A stretch of 64,000 nucleotides of DNA, taken from the NCBI RefSeq assembly GCF_004135735.1, contig NZ_CP012670.1, positions 8,138,501 to 8,202,500 on the forward strand, in the 5' to 3' direction. This document shows, in pieces, positions 1 through 10,777 of the stretch. Every line of letters starts with the position of its first letter. Position 1 is the stretch's first letter. Made by a program: the position numbers and the translations under genes. The notes below the pieces were generated by a model. The model ran no database searches. It was not told the DNA's origin and saw only the letters and a list, made by a program, of their open reading frames with translations. The DNA comes from Sorangium cellulosum. Lineage in GTDB: Bacteria; Myxococcota_A; Polyangia; Polyangiales; Polyangiaceae.

Positions 1-2432
<2,432 letters not shown>

Positions 2433-2902
2433 CGCTCCGGAGATGGCCGCGCGCGGCGCGGCACGGGCCAGATACCAGAGAACGCCGCGCAGGACGAGAA
2501 ACGCTGGGCGCGCGCGCGAAGTCGCCCGCGCAGGCCAGGAAAGCGCGCAAAAAAAAGCGCCGCCGGGGCCTTGGGGGGGGGAAGGCCGCGCCGGCAGCGC
2601 TGCCCGGACCGAGAGCACCGTCCGTGCCATCCGCGATGTTCGCGTTTTGAACGTATTTCGTTTCCGTTGGGCTACCTGGACGTTTCGAACATGAAAAATC
2701 GGGCTTTCACGCATTTCAAAAGTGAAAGAGGACTGCGCTTTCCCGTCCTCCGGATCCTCCGACGCGTCGGTGGCGGCGCGCCGGCCGCGTCGCGCGAGGG
2801 TCCGCCGATTGCTCGTGCCGACGGGGAGGGCGCGCCGGCTGCTGGCGGTCCGGGCCGCATGGGTGGGGATGTGCGCCAGGAGCACGCGCCCGGGAGGGGA
2901 CC
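2433..2902. other. Intergenic region, divergent priA / DUF2231 promoters
   Basis: This 470-base gap separates priA (leftward) from the DUF2231 gene (rightward) and should hold both promoters. It contains a run of eight A and a run of nine G near 2550-2580, then a relatively AT-rich patch at 2640-2730. In that patch CTTTCAC (2704-2710) and GTGAAAG (2722-2728) form a 7-bp inverted repeat with an 11-base loop, a possible operator or small leader hairpin. I could not pick a convincing -35/-10 pair and see no small gene. Confidence 0.4.
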
Positions 2903-3499
2903 ATGATCGGAAGCGCTGTCGTGCGAGGAATCGAGGAGCAGGACTGGATTGACCGGATGGCCGACCCGCTGCAGCGCGGGATCCGGGCCGTCCTCGAGCG
3001 AGCGCCCGCCCTCGCCCGGGTGCTCCACGGCAAGTTCCTCGGGCACCCGCTGCACCCGGCGCTGGTGACGATCCCGATCGGCGCGTGGTCGTGCACGCTC
3101 GCGCTCGATTTCGCGAGCATCGGCCGCGGGCGCCGGCTCCGCCGGGGAGCGGACGCGAGCGCGGCGGTCGGCCTCGCGGGGGCGCTCGTGGCGGCCTTCG
3201 CCGGGCTCGCCGACTGGAGCACCACCCTCGGCGCGGCGCGGCGGATCGGCTTCGTCCACGGCGCCACCAACCTGGCGATCGCGGGCCTTTACGGCGCGTC
3301 GCTCGCCTCGCGGGCGGTCGGGCTGCGGGGCCTCGGGATCGCGCTCTCGAGCACGGGGTTCGGCCTCGCGGGCGCGAGCGCCTGGCTCGGCGGGGAGCTC
3401 ATCTACCGCTACGGCGTCGGCGTCGGCCACGACGCCTGCGAGCGCAGGCCGGAGACGCAGATCCCGGTGCCCGAGGCGCCGATCGCCGACGGCGGGTGA
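2903..3499 (+). CDS. DUF2231 family integral membrane protein
   Basis: This 198-residue protein carries the DUF2231 signature HGKFLGHPLHPALVTIPIGA at about residues 42-61, followed by four hydrophobic helices (about 52-70, 84-104, 118-140 and 146-168) and a short polar C-terminal tail. DUF2231 proteins are inner-membrane proteins of unknown biochemical role; some carry heme- or redox-associated partners, but none is visible here. The start ATG at 2903 follows GGGAGGGGACC, a good ribosome site. The gene is monocistronic, and the next gene is convergent and only 18 bases away. Function is not assigned beyond the family. Confidence 0.85.
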   Translation: MIGSAVVRGIEEQDWIDRMADPLQRGIRAVLERAPALARVLHGKFLGHPLHPALVTIPIGAWSCTLALDFASIGRGRRLRRGADASAAVGLAGALVAAFAGLADWSTTLGAARRIGFVHGATNLAIAGLYGASLASRAVGLRGLGIALSSTGFGLAGASAWLGGELIYRYGVGVGHDACERRPETQIPVPEAPIADGG

Positions 3500-3517
3500 C
3501 GGCGCCCGCGCACCGCG

Positions 3518-4861
3518 CTACCGCGCCGCGAGGTAGCACCGGGCGGCGCAGAGCGCGACGAGCGCGAGCGCCAGCGCGCAGCGCACGAGCAGCGGCCCGA
3601 GCGCGCGCCGCCGCGGGCGGGCGAGCGGCCGCGGCGCGCGAGCCCGCGGCGCGGCCGCGGCCGGCGCGCGCGGCGACGCGGCCCGATCCGCGAGCGGCGC
3701 GACGGCGGTCCACGCGACCGGCGACGAGGCGCTCCGCTTCGCGAGCGGCGCGGCGCCCGACCCGGCGAGCGGCGCGGCGGCCCGCTCCGCGAGCGGCGCG
3801 GCGCCCGGCTCCGCGGGCAGCACGGCGACCCGCTCCACGAACGGCGCGGCGGGCGGCCCCCCGATCGGCACGATCACCGCGGGCGGGCCGAGCTCCAGCG
3901 CGCGCACCGCGCGCTCGCGCGCCCGGCGCGCGGCGACGATCTCCGTGCCGAAGCGGTCGCGCAGCCACGCCCCGAAGCGCAGCGGGCTCGCCGACAGATC
4001 GGCCGCCGCCGCGTAGGCCGTGAGGTCCTGCAGCATCGCCGCCGCGCCCTCGTAGCGATCGCCGGGCGCCGGCGCGAGCGCCCGCGCCACGATCGCGCGC
4101 AGCGCCGCCTCGTCCGGGAGCCCGCGCTCCGCGAGCGGCGGGATCTCCGCGCGGCGCGCGCGCTCGAGCAGCGCGCGGCGCGCCTCCTCCTTCGAGAGCG
4201 CCGCCCCGTGGCCCGCGCCATACATCCGCCGGCCAGCCAGGAGCTCCCAGAGCAGGATGCCCGCCGCGAAGAGGTCGGAGCGCTCGTCGAGCGGCTCACC
4301 GCGGGCCTGCTCCGGGCTCATGTAGCCGGCCTTGCCCTGCAGCACCTCGTCGAGGATCGCCCCGCCGAGCTCGTGCGCGCGGGCGATGCCGAAATCGCAG
4401 AGCTTGACCTCGCCGTCGAAGCTCAGCAGCACGTTCGACGGCGAGACGTCGCGGTGCACGACGCCCCGCCGGTGGGCGTAGGCGAGCGCCCGCAGCGCCT
4501 CGGCCACGATCAGCAGCGAGAACGCGATCGGGAGCTTCACCTTCTGGCGCGCGCAGCGGCGGAGCAGCTCCCGCAGATCGAACCCCTCGACGTACTCCAT
4601 CGCGATGAACAGCGAGTCGCCCTCGCGGCCGAGGTCCTCGACCTGCGCGATGGACGCGTGGCGCAGCCCCGCCGCGAGCTTGGCCTCGCTCACGAGCATC
4701 TCCACGAAGCGCGGATCGTGCGCGAGCTTCGGGGCGACCTCCTTGATGGCCACGAGGCGCGACGCGCCGAGCTCCGTGCACACCCGGGCGAGGTAGAGGT
4801 CGGCCATGCCCCCCTGGCCGATGTGATCGAACAGCGTGTAGCGGCCGAACCGACACGGCAA
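3518..4861 (-). CDS. Serine/threonine protein kinase with C-terminal membrane anchor
   Basis: This is a Hanks-type kinase of the myxobacterial type. From a TTG at 4861 (MPCRFGRYTLFDHIGQGGMA) I read the glycine loop at residues 14-19, VAIK with the ATP lysine K40, HRDVSPSNV with catalytic D138, DFG at 156-158, and SPE in place of APE near 182-184. The kinase core ends near residue 290. A low-complexity Ala/Pro linker of about 130 residues follows, with the repeating pattern PLAERAAAPLA, then a terminal hydrophobic segment (LLVRCALALALVALCAARC) that probably anchors it in the membrane with the kinase in the cytoplasm. The start is uncertain: no ATG is close, and an in-frame GTG at 4996 is an alternative. 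It is divergent from the metal-receptor gene at 5192. Substrate unknown. Confidence 0.85.
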   Translation of the reverse strand: MPCRFGRYTLFDHIGQGGMADLYLARVCTELGASRLVAIKEVAPKLAHDPRFVEMLVSEAKLAAGLRHASIAQVEDLGREGDSLFIAMEYVEGFDLRELLRRCARQKVKLPIAFSLLIVAEALRALAYAHRRGVVHRDVSPSNVLLSFDGEVKLCDFGIARAHELGGAILDEVLQGKAGYMSPEQARGEPLDERSDLFAAGILLWELLAGRRMYGAGHGAALSKEEARRALLERARRAEIPPLAERGLPDEAALRAIVARALAPAPGDRYEGAAAMLQDLTAYAAAADLSASPLRFGAWLRDRFGTEIVAARRARERAVRALELGPPAVIVPIGGPPAAPFVERVAVLPAEPGAAPLAERAAAPLAGSGAAPLAKRSASSPVAWTAVAPLADRAASPRAPAAAAPRARAPRPLARPRRRALGPLLVRCALALALVALCAARCYLAAR

Positions 4862-5076
4862 GAGCCGCCCGGCGCGGGTCGCCGCGCGGCGGTGATCGGG
4901 CCCCTCGCGCGCGGGCCCGCGCGCGGCCGCCGGCAGGTCCGGGGGGGGATACGGGAGCGTGACCCCGCGACGCACATCGAGGCGTTCGATCTGCACGAGC
5001 CCTCGTCGCAGATCTCGCGCGGGCGGGCCAACTACGTGGCGATCCCGGCGCCGCCGCGTCGATGGCCTCCGGTGGC

Positions 5077-5156
5077 GTTCGTTGGCGTTCGTTCGCGTTC
5101 GTTCGCGTTCGTTCGCGTTCGTTGGCGTTCGTTCGCGTTCGCTTGCGTCCGATTTC
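5077..5156. repeat. 10-bp tandem repeat in a divergent promoter region
   Basis: Seven to eight head-to-tail units of GTTCGTTCGC with scattered changes (GTTCGTTGGC, GTTCGCTTGC, GTCCGATTTC) start every 10 bases from 5077 to 5156. The array lies in the 330-base gap between the kinase (leftward) and the receptor gene at 5192. The period of 10 is close to one helical turn, so each unit presents the same face of the DNA. The last units are the most degenerate. The rest of the gap (4862-5076) is plain GC-rich DNA in which I recognise nothing else. Confidence 0.85.
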
Positions 5157-5191
5157 GTGCAGCGCGCGCGGCGACGGGGTACATCGGGCGC

Positions 5192-6169
5192 ATGGCGTTC
5201 AGCGCAGGCTGGGGCCCGGCGTTCGCCGGGTCGTTCATCCGCATCGTCGACGACCGGGGGCGCAAGCACGAGTGGCGCACCCCGCCGCAACGCATCGTCT
5301 CGCTCGTCCCGAGCGACACCTACTCGCTCGTCCGGCTCGGCGCCGCGGGCTGCCTGGTCGGGCGCACCCGCTACTGCGTCGCCCCCGCGGGCGAGGTCGA
5401 GCACGTCGAGATCGTCGGCGGCACGAAGGACGTCGACGTCGACCGCATCGCCGCGCTCGCCCCGGACGCGGTCGTCGCGAACCAGGAGGAGAACAGCAAG
5501 CACGACCTCGAGCGCCTCGACGCGGCCGGCCTGCGCGTGCTCGTCTCGTTCCCGAAGCGGGTCGCCGACGGCGTGGCCCACCTCGCCCGGCTGGCCCGCC
5601 TGCTCGGGCACTCCGCGACCACCCCCCCGGCCCCGGAGGGCGGCGCCCCGGACGGGCCGTCCACCACCGCGCGCGACCTCGTGGCGACCGCCTACCGCGC
5701 CCACGCCGCGGCCGAGGCGCGGCGCGGCGAGCGCCCGCCGATCCGCGTCTTCGTCCCGATCTGGATGGCCCCGCTGATGACCGTGCACGGCGACACGTTC
5801 ATCTCGGACATGCTCGACCTGGCCGGCGCGCAGAACGTCTTCGGCGAGCGGACCCGGCGCTACCCGCTCGCGGCCGACCTGGGCAAGGCGCCGCCGCTCC
5901 CGCCCGCGCGCGTCGCAGGCCGCGACACCCGCTACCCCCGCGTGACCCTCGACGAGGTGGTCGCCCACGCTCCGGACATCGTGCTGCTGCCCGACGAACC
6001 GCACGCCTTCACAGACGCCGACGCAGGAATATTTCGCTCTCTCGACATCCCCGCCGCGCGCCGCGGCCAGATCCTCCGCTGCGATGGCAAGGATCTCATG
6101 TGGTACGGAGCGCGGGCGATCGAGGGGTTGAATCGGCTACGCGCGATGATCGACGCCGCCCGTCCCTGA
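5192..6169 (+). CDS. Helical-backbone metal receptor / cobalamin-binding (BtuF-like) protein without signal peptide
   Basis: The protein has 325 residues and the periplasmic-binding fold used for cobalamin, heme and siderophore receptors (Peripla_BP_2). Diagnostic stretches are TPPQRIVSLVPSDTYSLVRLG near residue 30, VGGTKDVDVDRIAALAPDAV near 73, and the C-terminal lobe motif VAHAPDIVLLPDEPHAF near 258. The start ATG at 5192 gives MAFSAGWGPAFAGSF, with no signal peptide or lipobox, so as annotated the protein would be cytoplasmic, which is unusual for a transport receptor. No ABC permease or ATPase gene is next to it. It may sense or buffer a corrinoid or metal chelate rather than feed a transporter. 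Ligand unknown. Confidence 0.75.
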   Translation: MAFSAGWGPAFAGSFIRIVDDRGRKHEWRTPPQRIVSLVPSDTYSLVRLGAAGCLVGRTRYCVAPAGEVEHVEIVGGTKDVDVDRIAALAPDAVVANQEENSKHDLERLDAAGLRVLVSFPKRVADGVAHLARLARLLGHSATTPPAPEGGAPDGPSTTARDLVATAYRAHAAAEARRGERPPIRVFVPIWMAPLMTVHGDTFISDMLDLAGAQNVFGERTRRYPLAADLGKAPPLPPARVAGRDTRYPRVTLDEVVAHAPDIVLLPDEPHAFTDADAGIFRSLDIPAARRGQILRCDGKDLMWYGARAIEGLNRLRAMIDAARP

Positions 6170-6275
6170 TGCACGCCGGACGCCGCGGGGGGCGGCGAGG
6201 CGGGCGCCGCGCTCGCGCTCCCGGCGGCCGAGCAAGCCCCTCCTCGCCACGCCGCAGTTGGGGTAGGAACGACCG

Positions 6276-6542
6276 ATGACGTGGACACGGGAGACGTTGC
6301 GGGCAGAGATCATCCAGCTCCTGGAGGGACACACGGCCGGCGAGGTGAAGGTCACGGAGTCCAGCCATCTCGTCGCGGATCTCAGCATCGACTCGCTGGG
6401 GGTGATGGAGATCGTCGCGGATATGGAGGATAAGTTCGACCTCTCGATCCCCGACGACGTGTTGCGCGAGGTCGACACGGTCGCCGACGTCGTCAAGGCC
6501 ATCGAGCTCAAGCTCAAGAACGAAGGAAGGCTCTCGGGATGA
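6276..6542 (+). CDS. Acyl carrier protein
   Basis: This 88-residue acidic helical protein has the phosphopantetheine attachment motif DSL at residues 39-41 (Ser40), followed by the helix GVMEIVADMEDKFDLSIPDD typical of acyl carrier proteins. It would be cytoplasmic and carry an acyl chain as a thioester on its pantetheine arm. The stop overlaps the start of the next gene by four bases (ATGA), so it is translationally coupled to the acyl-AMP ligase that should load it. No polyketide or peptide synthetase is nearby, so this is a dedicated carrier rather than part of a visible megasynthase. Confidence 0.92.
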   Translation: MTWTRETLRAEIIQLLEGHTAGEVKVTESSHLVADLSIDSLGVMEIVADMEDKFDLSIPDDVLREVDTVADVVKAIELKLKNEGRLSG

Positions 6543-8344
6543 CGGCTGTTTGGAAAGCGCGGACGGTCGCACAGGCGATCGAGGACGCAGCGACGAGCAC
6601 GAAGACGGGCTATCGCTTCATCGAGGAGTCGAGCGAGACCGAGCCGTTCTTCACGCACGGGGGCATCGAGCGGGCGAGCGCGCGCATCGGCGGCGCGCTC
6701 CAGGCGCTCGGGCTCCAGAAGGGCGATCGCGTCGCGTTGATCCTCCCGGACAACGCGGACTTCATCTTCGCGTTCCTGGGCGCGATCCGCGCGGGCATCA
6801 TCCCGGTGCCCATCTACCCGCCGACCGGCCTCGGCAAGCTGACCGGCTATCTCGAGAACACGCTGCACATCGTGGCGAAGAGCGGGGCCAAGGTCCTGCT
6901 CACGAGCGGCGAGATCAAGCGCATGCTCGGCACGATCCAGGCGCAGGCGCCGGACCTCCAGCAGATCGTGGCGGTCGAGGGCATCCGCGGCTCGCGCGAG
7001 GAGCTCAAGCCGGCGAAGGTCGCGCTCGACGACGTCTGCTTCCTGCAGTTCACGAGCGGCTCGACGTCGCGCCCGAAGGGCGTGGTGCTCACGCACGCGA
7101 ACCTGGCGGCGAACGTGCGGGCGATCGTGGACCTCGGCCTCGCCGTGCGCGAGTCGGTCGACACGGGCGTCTCGTGGCTGCCGCTCTACCACGACATGGG
7201 GCTCATCGGCTTCGTGATCGCGCCGCTCTACCACGTCAACACGGTCACGTTCCTGCCCCCGCTCCTGTTCCTGAAGCGCCCGGTGCGCTGGCTGGAGACG
7301 ATCACGCGGCACCGGGGCAACGTGTCGTTCGGCCCGAACTTCGCCTATGCGCTCTGCGTGAAGCGGATCCGGGAGCAGGAGATGGCGGGGCTCGATCTGT
7401 CGACGTGGCGGGTCGCGGGCTGCGGCGCCGAGCCGATCCGCGCCGACAACCTGCGCGCGTTCGCGGAGAAGTTCGCGCCGGTCGGCTTCGACGAGAGGGC
7501 GTTCGTCTGCTCGTACGGCATGGCCGAGAGCACGCTGGCGGTGTCGTTCAGCGCGCTCGGGGCCGGGCTGCAGACGGACACGGTGGACGGCGAGACGCTC
7601 TGGAAGGAGGGCAAGGCGGCGCCGGCCGCGGCCGAGAGCGAGGGCGCGTCGACGCTCGTGCAGTGCGGGTCGGCGTTCGAGGGGCACGAGATCGCGGTGT
7701 TCGCGTCGGACGACGCGGAGAGCGCGCGCCCGCTCGGCGACCGCGAGGTCGGGGAGCTCAGGCTGCGGGGGCCGAGCGTGATGTCCGGCTACTTCAACGA
7801 GCCGGATCTCACGAAGGCGGCGTTCGCGGGCGGCTGGCTGCGGACGGGGGACCTCGGGTATCTCGCGGACGGCAAGGTCTATATCTGCGGGCGCTCGAAG
7901 GAGGTCATCATCGTCAACGGGCGCAACTACTACCCGCAGGACCTCGAGTGGGAGGCGAGCCGCGTCCCCGGGGTGCGGAAGGGCAACGTCATCGCGTTCG
8001 GGACGATGAAGCCGCACAACGACCGCGAGCGCGTCGTCATCGTCTTCGAGACGGCGGCGTCCAGCGAGCAGGAGAAGCAAGCGCTGAAGGGCGAGGTGCG
8101 CCGCGTCGTGCAGCAGGCGATGGGGCTCACGGTCGACGACGTGGTGGCGGTGGGGGCGGGCGTGCTGCCGAAGACCTCGAGCGGGAAGCTCCAGCGGAGC
8201 AAGACGCGCGAGCTCTACGAGAACGGCGAGCTCCTGATCCGCAGCTCCTCGCGGGATGGCGATCGGCTGGATGCGGCCAAGGAGTTCGCCAAGAGCCAGA
8301 TCAACTACTTCCGGCACGCGATTTTCCGCGGGCGGGGGGGGTGA
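6539..8344 (+). CDS. Fatty-acyl-AMP ligase (FAAL)
   Basis: This 601-residue ANL-superfamily adenylating enzyme has the AMP-binding P-loop FTSGSTSRPKG at 171-181, the FAAL hallmark SWLPLYHDMGLIGFVI at 212-227, YGMAEST at 326-332, the TGD motif in WLRTGDLGYL near 435, and the C-terminal lysine motif LPKTSSGKLQRSK near 560. The YHDMGLIG stretch and overall layout place it with FAALs, which form acyl-adenylates and pass the acyl group to a carrier protein rather than to CoA. The four-base overlap with the ACP gene makes that ACP the obvious acceptor. About 25 residues of extra polar sequence follow the catalytic lysine region. The downstream pathway is not in the window. Confidence 0.92.
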   Translation: MTAVWKARTVAQAIEDAATSTKTGYRFIEESSETEPFFTHGGIERASARIGGALQALGLQKGDRVALILPDNADFIFAFLGAIRAGIIPVPIYPPTGLGKLTGYLENTLHIVAKSGAKVLLTSGEIKRMLGTIQAQAPDLQQIVAVEGIRGSREELKPAKVALDDVCFLQFTSGSTSRPKGVVLTHANLAANVRAIVDLGLAVRESVDTGVSWLPLYHDMGLIGFVIAPLYHVNTVTFLPPLLFLKRPVRWLETITRHRGNVSFGPNFAYALCVKRIREQEMAGLDLSTWRVAGCGAEPIRADNLRAFAEKFAPVGFDERAFVCSYGMAESTLAVSFSALGAGLQTDTVDGETLWKEGKAAPAAAESEGASTLVQCGSAFEGHEIAVFASDDAESARPLGDREVGELRLRGPSVMSGYFNEPDLTKAAFAGGWLRTGDLGYLADGKVYICGRSKEVIIVNGRNYYPQDLEWEASRVPGVRKGNVIAFGTMKPHNDRERVVIVFETAASSEQEKQALKGEVRRVVQQAMGLTVDDVVAVGAGVLPKTSSGKLQRSKTRELYENGELLIRSSSRDGDRLDAAKEFAKSQINYFRHAIFRGRGG

Positions 8345-8360
8345 TCCAGGTCGCGGGGGC

Positions 8361-8614
8361 AGGGGAGGAGGGAGCGTTCACGGCGCGCGCGGGGCCCCGC
8401 CGAACTCGCATTGGCCGGTGAACCGCCCTTGATCGGGCGATTCACCGGCAGGGAATGCTCGGACATCAGCCCGTCCCCACGCGCGCCGTGAACGCTCCCT
8501 CCCCTCCTCCCCTGCTCTCCGTAACGGACGCTCGGCCCTCTCCATCCAACATCGGCCCGTCCCCACGCGCGCCGTGAACGCTCCCTCCCCTGCTCTCCGT
8601 AACGGACGCTCGGC
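8361..8614. repeat. Nested inverted and direct repeats downstream of the FAAL gene
   Basis: Two direct copies of an approximately 65-75-base unit (8464-8537 and 8550-8614) share GCCCGTCCCCACGCGCGCCG, then TGAACGCTCCCTCCCCT, then CTCTCCGTAACGGACGCTCG. A shorter copy of the middle part lies in inverted orientation at 8361-8396 (GGAGGGAGCGTTCACGGCGC). Between the inverted copies sits a small hairpin at 8415-8448. The whole 8345-8725 gap therefore folds as a long nested stem. No gene is visible in it. The layout resembles a small mobile or REP-like element. Confidence 0.75.
8415..8448. terminator. Strong hairpin, possible terminator after FAAL
   Basis: CCGGTGAACCGCCC pairs with GGGCGATTCACCGG across the loop TTGATC, 13 of 14 positions matching. 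It lies 70 bases after the FAAL stop. It lacks a T-run, so an intrinsic terminator is only one reading; it also forms the centre of the larger nested repeat. Confidence 0.4.
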
Positions 8615-8725
8615 CCGCTGGCGTCCGGAGCGCTGTCCTCCACGGAAAGCGCCCTGTGATCTCCGGGGCGAAGGCGTGGCCGTTGCGCTGCGGCGCCGTT
8701 ATGGTCGGCGGACGGAGGGCGATCC

Positions 8726-10123
8726 ATGCCTGCCTGGCTCAGTCAGCTGCTGCCGATCCTGCTGCTGCTCGCGGCCATCGCCGTCGTCACACGGCGGCTG
8801 CCCACGATCGAGCTCGGGCACTCGGCGGAGTTCAGGCGCCGGCGGTTCTTCAACTGGTTCCCGCTCGGGCTCACCTACGCCTTCCTGTACATGGGGCGGT
8901 ACAACCTCTCCGCCAACGCGTCGGCGCTCGACGCGATGCGCCTCGTCAGCAAACAGGAGTTCGGCAACATCGACGGCTGGGGATCGGCCGTCTACGGCGT
9001 CGCGTTCCTCCTGAATGGGCCCCTCGCCGACCGATGGGGCGGGCGCGTCACCATCGCCCTCGCCGCCGGTGGATCCGCCCTCATGAACGCCCTCATGGGC
9101 GCGGCCGTCCGCCTCGCGCAGGGAGGACAGCTCGGCCACGACGCGACCATCACCGCGCTCACCGCCCTCTTCGCCGGCAACATGTACTTCCAGAGCTTCG
9201 GCGCCGTGTCCATCGTCAAGGTCAACGCGCCGTGGTTCCACGTCCGCGAGCGCGGCATGCTCGGCGGCGTCTTCGGTATCCTGATCTCGCTGGGGCTCTA
9301 CTTCGCCTACGACTGGAGCCGCGCCATCGCGAGGCTCCTCCCCATGCCGTGGGTCTTCCACGTCCCCGCCCTCCTCCTGCTCGCGTTCGTGGTGCTCGAT
9401 TTGCTCGTCATCCGCGACACGCCGGGACAGGCAGGCTTCCAGGACTTCGACACCGCCGACGCGTCCTCCGGCGACACCGGCGAGCGGCTCGGCCCCGTCG
9501 AGGTCGCGAGGCGCATGTCCTCGCAGAAGGTCATCTGGATCATCGTCGCCATCGAGTTCTGCAGCGGCTTCCTCCGCAACGCCGTCATGAAGTGGTACCT
9601 CATCTTCGCGGACAAGACCGGGCTCGAGGGCTTCGTGTCGACGCACTGGGGCGTGCTCCTCTGCATCGCCGGCATCCTCGGCGGCGTCTTCGCCGGCTTC
9701 ATCTCCGATCACGTGTTCGACTCGCGCCGCGGCCCCGTGGCCTCGGTGCTCTACGCAGGCCTCCTGCTCGGCGCGATCGTCGTCCTCTTCACCCTGAGCC
9801 TGCCCGTCGCCGGGTGGACCGTCGTGCTCATGTCCCTCTGCGTGATCGGCGTCCACGGCATGCTCTCCGGGACCGCCAGCATGGACTTCGGCGGCAGGAA
9901 GAACGCCGGTATCGCGACCGGCATCATCGACGGCTTCGTCTACCTGGGCACCGCCGCGCAGTCGTTCCTCTACGCCGTCCTCCTGCCCTCCGGCGACGCG
10001 GCGAGCTCTCCCGCGCGCTGGACGCCGTGGCCCCTGGCCATGCTCCCGGTCGCCGCCGTCGGCCTCGCGCTCTCGACCCGCCTGTGGAACGCGCGCCCCG
10101 CGCGGCGCGGGGCGACCGGCTGA
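8726..10123 (+). CDS. MFS transporter, organophosphate:phosphate antiporter (GlpT/UhpT-like) type
   Basis: This is a 465-residue protein with about twelve hydrophobic helices. The first helix (LSQLLPILLLLAAIAVV) is an extra N-terminal one; the MFS body starts near residue 38 with RFFNWFPLGLTYAFLYMGRY, the pattern found in organophosphate antiporters, and NGPLADRWGGR near 97 is the cytoplasmic loop 2-3 MFS motif. A polar central loop (about 235-260) separates the two six-helix halves. It should exchange phosphate for a phosphorylated solute or a related organic anion, but the substrate cannot be read from sequence. The gene is isolated, with no two-component regulator next to it. Confidence 0.82.
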   Translation: MPAWLSQLLPILLLLAAIAVVTRRLPTIELGHSAEFRRRRFFNWFPLGLTYAFLYMGRYNLSANASALDAMRLVSKQEFGNIDGWGSAVYGVAFLLNGPLADRWGGRVTIALAAGGSALMNALMGAAVRLAQGGQLGHDATITALTALFAGNMYFQSFGAVSIVKVNAPWFHVRERGMLGGVFGILISLGLYFAYDWSRAIARLLPMPWVFHVPALLLLAFVVLDLLVIRDTPGQAGFQDFDTADASSGDTGERLGPVEVARRMSSQKVIWIIVAIEFCSGFLRNAVMKWYLIFADKTGLEGFVSTHWGVLLCIAGILGGVFAGFISDHVFDSRRGPVASVLYAGLLLGAIVVLFTLSLPVAGWTVVLMSLCVIGVHGMLSGTASMDFGGRKNAGIATGIIDGFVYLGTAAQSFLYAVLLPSGDAASSPARWTPWPLAMLPVAAVGLALSTRLWNARPARRGATG

Positions 10124-10184
10124 GCACGCCGGCGAACGCAGGATGAAGGCGTTCTGTAGACCGATAACGATGATCAGGCCCGCG

Positions 10185-10664
10185 TCACCGCGCGGGGGCC
10201 ACGAAGCGGAACGCCGGGCGAGCCCGATAGACGATCACCGGCCTCCCGGCGTGAAGGGAACCGTGCCAGTAGGGGTGCGCGAGGCCGAGCCCGACACCGT
10301 AGGTGACGGTGGCCGACCCCGCGGGCTCGACGCGGATCCGCTCGAACGGCGTCCGCTCCGCGATCGGCCTCGCGTCCGTTTGCACCCGCCAGAGGACATC
10401 GAAGCCGGGGATGTCCCCCGCCCCCTCGAGCTCGGGCGGGAGCTGGAAGTAGAGGTCGACCGACCTCTGCTGTCCGGGCGGGATCCGCACGACGGGCAGC
10501 CCCGGCGCGTCCGCGCTCGAGAACGCAGGGCCGCTCCTGCCCGCGCCCGCGACCTCGATGCGCACGTCGCGTGTGTCGAGCGTCCACACCCCCGCTCCGC
10601 CGCTGTTCGACACGATCAGGCGGGCGTGCAGCGCGGGGACCGACTCCCCTTCGGCGAGGCGCAA
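10185..10664 (-). CDS. Hypothetical beta-rich protein, start uncertain
   Basis: The reading frame gives about 159 residues of beta-rich sequence (LHARLIVSNSGGAGVWTLDT, RIPPGQQRSVDLYFQLPPEL, AGSATVTYGVGLGLAHPYWH) reminiscent of an extracytoplasmic immunoglobulin-like domain. I do not recognise the family. The chosen TTG at 10664 is weak; the frame stays open upstream to an ATG at 10805, but those residues are Arg-rich and overlap the start of the divergent sodB gene. No signal peptide follows either start, so the true 5' end may have been lost or lie at another non-ATG codon. Confidence 0.5.
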   Translation of the reverse strand: MRLAEGESVPALHARLIVSNSGGAGVWTLDTRDVRIEVAGAGRSGPAFSSADAPGLPVVRIPPGQQRSVDLYFQLPPELEGAGDIPGFDVLWRVQTDARPIAERTPFERIRVEPAGSATVTYGVGLGLAHPYWHGSLHAGRPVIVYRARPAFRFVAPAR

Positions 10665-10777
10665 TGACGCGCAGGGTGGCGCTGCGCGCGCTCTCCCGGA
10701 TTGACGGGCCGCGACGCGGGTCCGAGAGTCACAGGGCGCGGGGCGCCTCGCCGCGCGCGAGCGGGGAGGAGAACACG

